A stretch of DNA of 14,822 nt, from positions 1 to 14,822 of the forward strand of contig SLAD01000273.1 in the NCBI GenBank assembly GCA_007126995.1. The letters run 5' to 3'. A model generated the notes under the pieces. The model was given only the letters and a program-made list of their open reading frames with translations. It had not been told where the DNA came from and did not search any database. This document shows, piece after piece, positions 14,493 through 14,822 of the stretch (the stretch's first letter is position 1; the number at the start of each line of letters is the position of its first letter). This stretch comes from Kiritimatiellia bacterium (GTDB taxonomy: Bacteria > Verrucomicrobiota > Kiritimatiellia > SLAD01). The translations under genes were made by a program, and so were the position numbers.

Positions 14493-14822
14493 ATGAAAAT
14501 ATATACGTTGGTCATCTTTGTTGTCATGGGGATTCTGTCTGCGCCGGTTGATGGAAACATCATCGTAAATAATCCTGATGGCTTGGATACTCCGATTAAT
14601 TCGAATGCAAAATCGATGGAAGAGTCCGTTGGCAATGTAGGTATCGCTGGCTTCAATGCCTTGCCTGAGCGTTATGCCATCACCTTTGAGGTGGATGATG
14701 GTTATACGGCAGGCCAACGATTCGATCGCGTAGAACTTCTGGAAGCGGATAGTGGTATAGATCTTCGTGTCAATTTTGATGCGGGCGTGTCCGCTTATCG
14801 TATAATTTCCGATTTTTTCCCG
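14493..14822 (+). CDS. Secreted protein related to the PEP-CTERM protein at 11670 (3' partial)
   Basis: An open frame of 110 codons runs off the window end. AAAAGGAG (14477-14484) ends 8 nt before the ATG, a strong ribosome binding site. The N-terminus has Lys2 and a hydrophobic stretch (YTLVIFVVMGILSAPV) typical of a signal peptide. The mature start, IIVNNPDGLDTPIN, followed by EESVGNVGIAGFN, lines up with VLVTNPGGLSNPIN and EEVGNMSLATMN of the 11670 product, so the two are probably paralogues or share a domain. They also share the upstream promoter block. The later part (RYAITFEVDDGYTAG, then beta-strand-like segments) diverges. Whether a PEP-CTERM tail is present cannot be seen. By eye the gene is more AT-rich than its neighbours. 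Confidence 0.7.
   Translation, partial: MKIYTLVIFVVMGILSAPVDGNIIVNNPDGLDTPINSNAKSMEESVGNVGIAGFNALPERYAITFEVDDGYTAGQRFDRVELLEADSGIDLRVNFDAGVSAYRIISDFFP

Overview
This window looks like a chromosomal segment of a PVC-group bacterium, most likely Kiritimatiellota, Lentisphaerota or a related Verrucomicrobiota lineage. The evidence is indirect: a giant secreted protein built from Calx-beta-like repeats, an SGNH hydrolase core and a beta-rich C-terminus; a one-gene pseudopilin of the prepilin/H-X9-DG type; a PEP-CTERM protein; and a REP-associated transposase with long palindromic arrays. Base composition is moderately GC-rich by eye. Every real gene lies on the + strand, and no RNA gene or CRISPR array was seen.

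Layout. The window opens inside a secreted multidomain SGNH/GDSL-type hydrolase (to 4055). Then come a small lipoprotein (4180-4821) and a pseudopilin (4821-5606) that overlap by one base, followed 18 nt later by a GH78-type alpha-L-rhamnosidase-like enzyme (5625-7967). Between the GH78 gene and a GH94 sugar phosphorylase (9115-11520) sits a complete REPtron: a RAYT transposase gene (8270-8923) with 62-bp BIME-like units on both sides. After the phosphorylase come a PEP-CTERM protein (11670-12398), a LacI-family regulator (12404-13402), a TIM-barrel sugar isomerase/epimerase (13411-14373), and the 5' part of a second secreted protein (14493 to the window end) that resembles the PEP-CTERM protein at its mature N-terminus.

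How the parts fit. The GH78 and GH94 enzymes have no signal peptides and probably act on imported oligosaccharides in the cytoplasm; the isomerase/epimerase would process a released sugar and the LacI protein would sense a sugar. No transporter is visible, so the substrate cannot be fixed. The two related secreted-protein genes share a promoter block, TTGCC[G/A] then 17 nt then an 18-bp CG-centred palindrome (TTATTGTTCGTTCAATAA and one variant base). Such a palindrome is what a LacI-type regulator would be expected to bind, and the regulator gene lies between the two sites.

The two most notable observations are the REPtron, with compensatory base changes in its hairpins and a 118-bp perfect duplication on either side of the transposase gene, and the duplicated promoter/palindrome in front of the paralogous secreted-protein genes. 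No wholly new multi-gene system was demonstrated.
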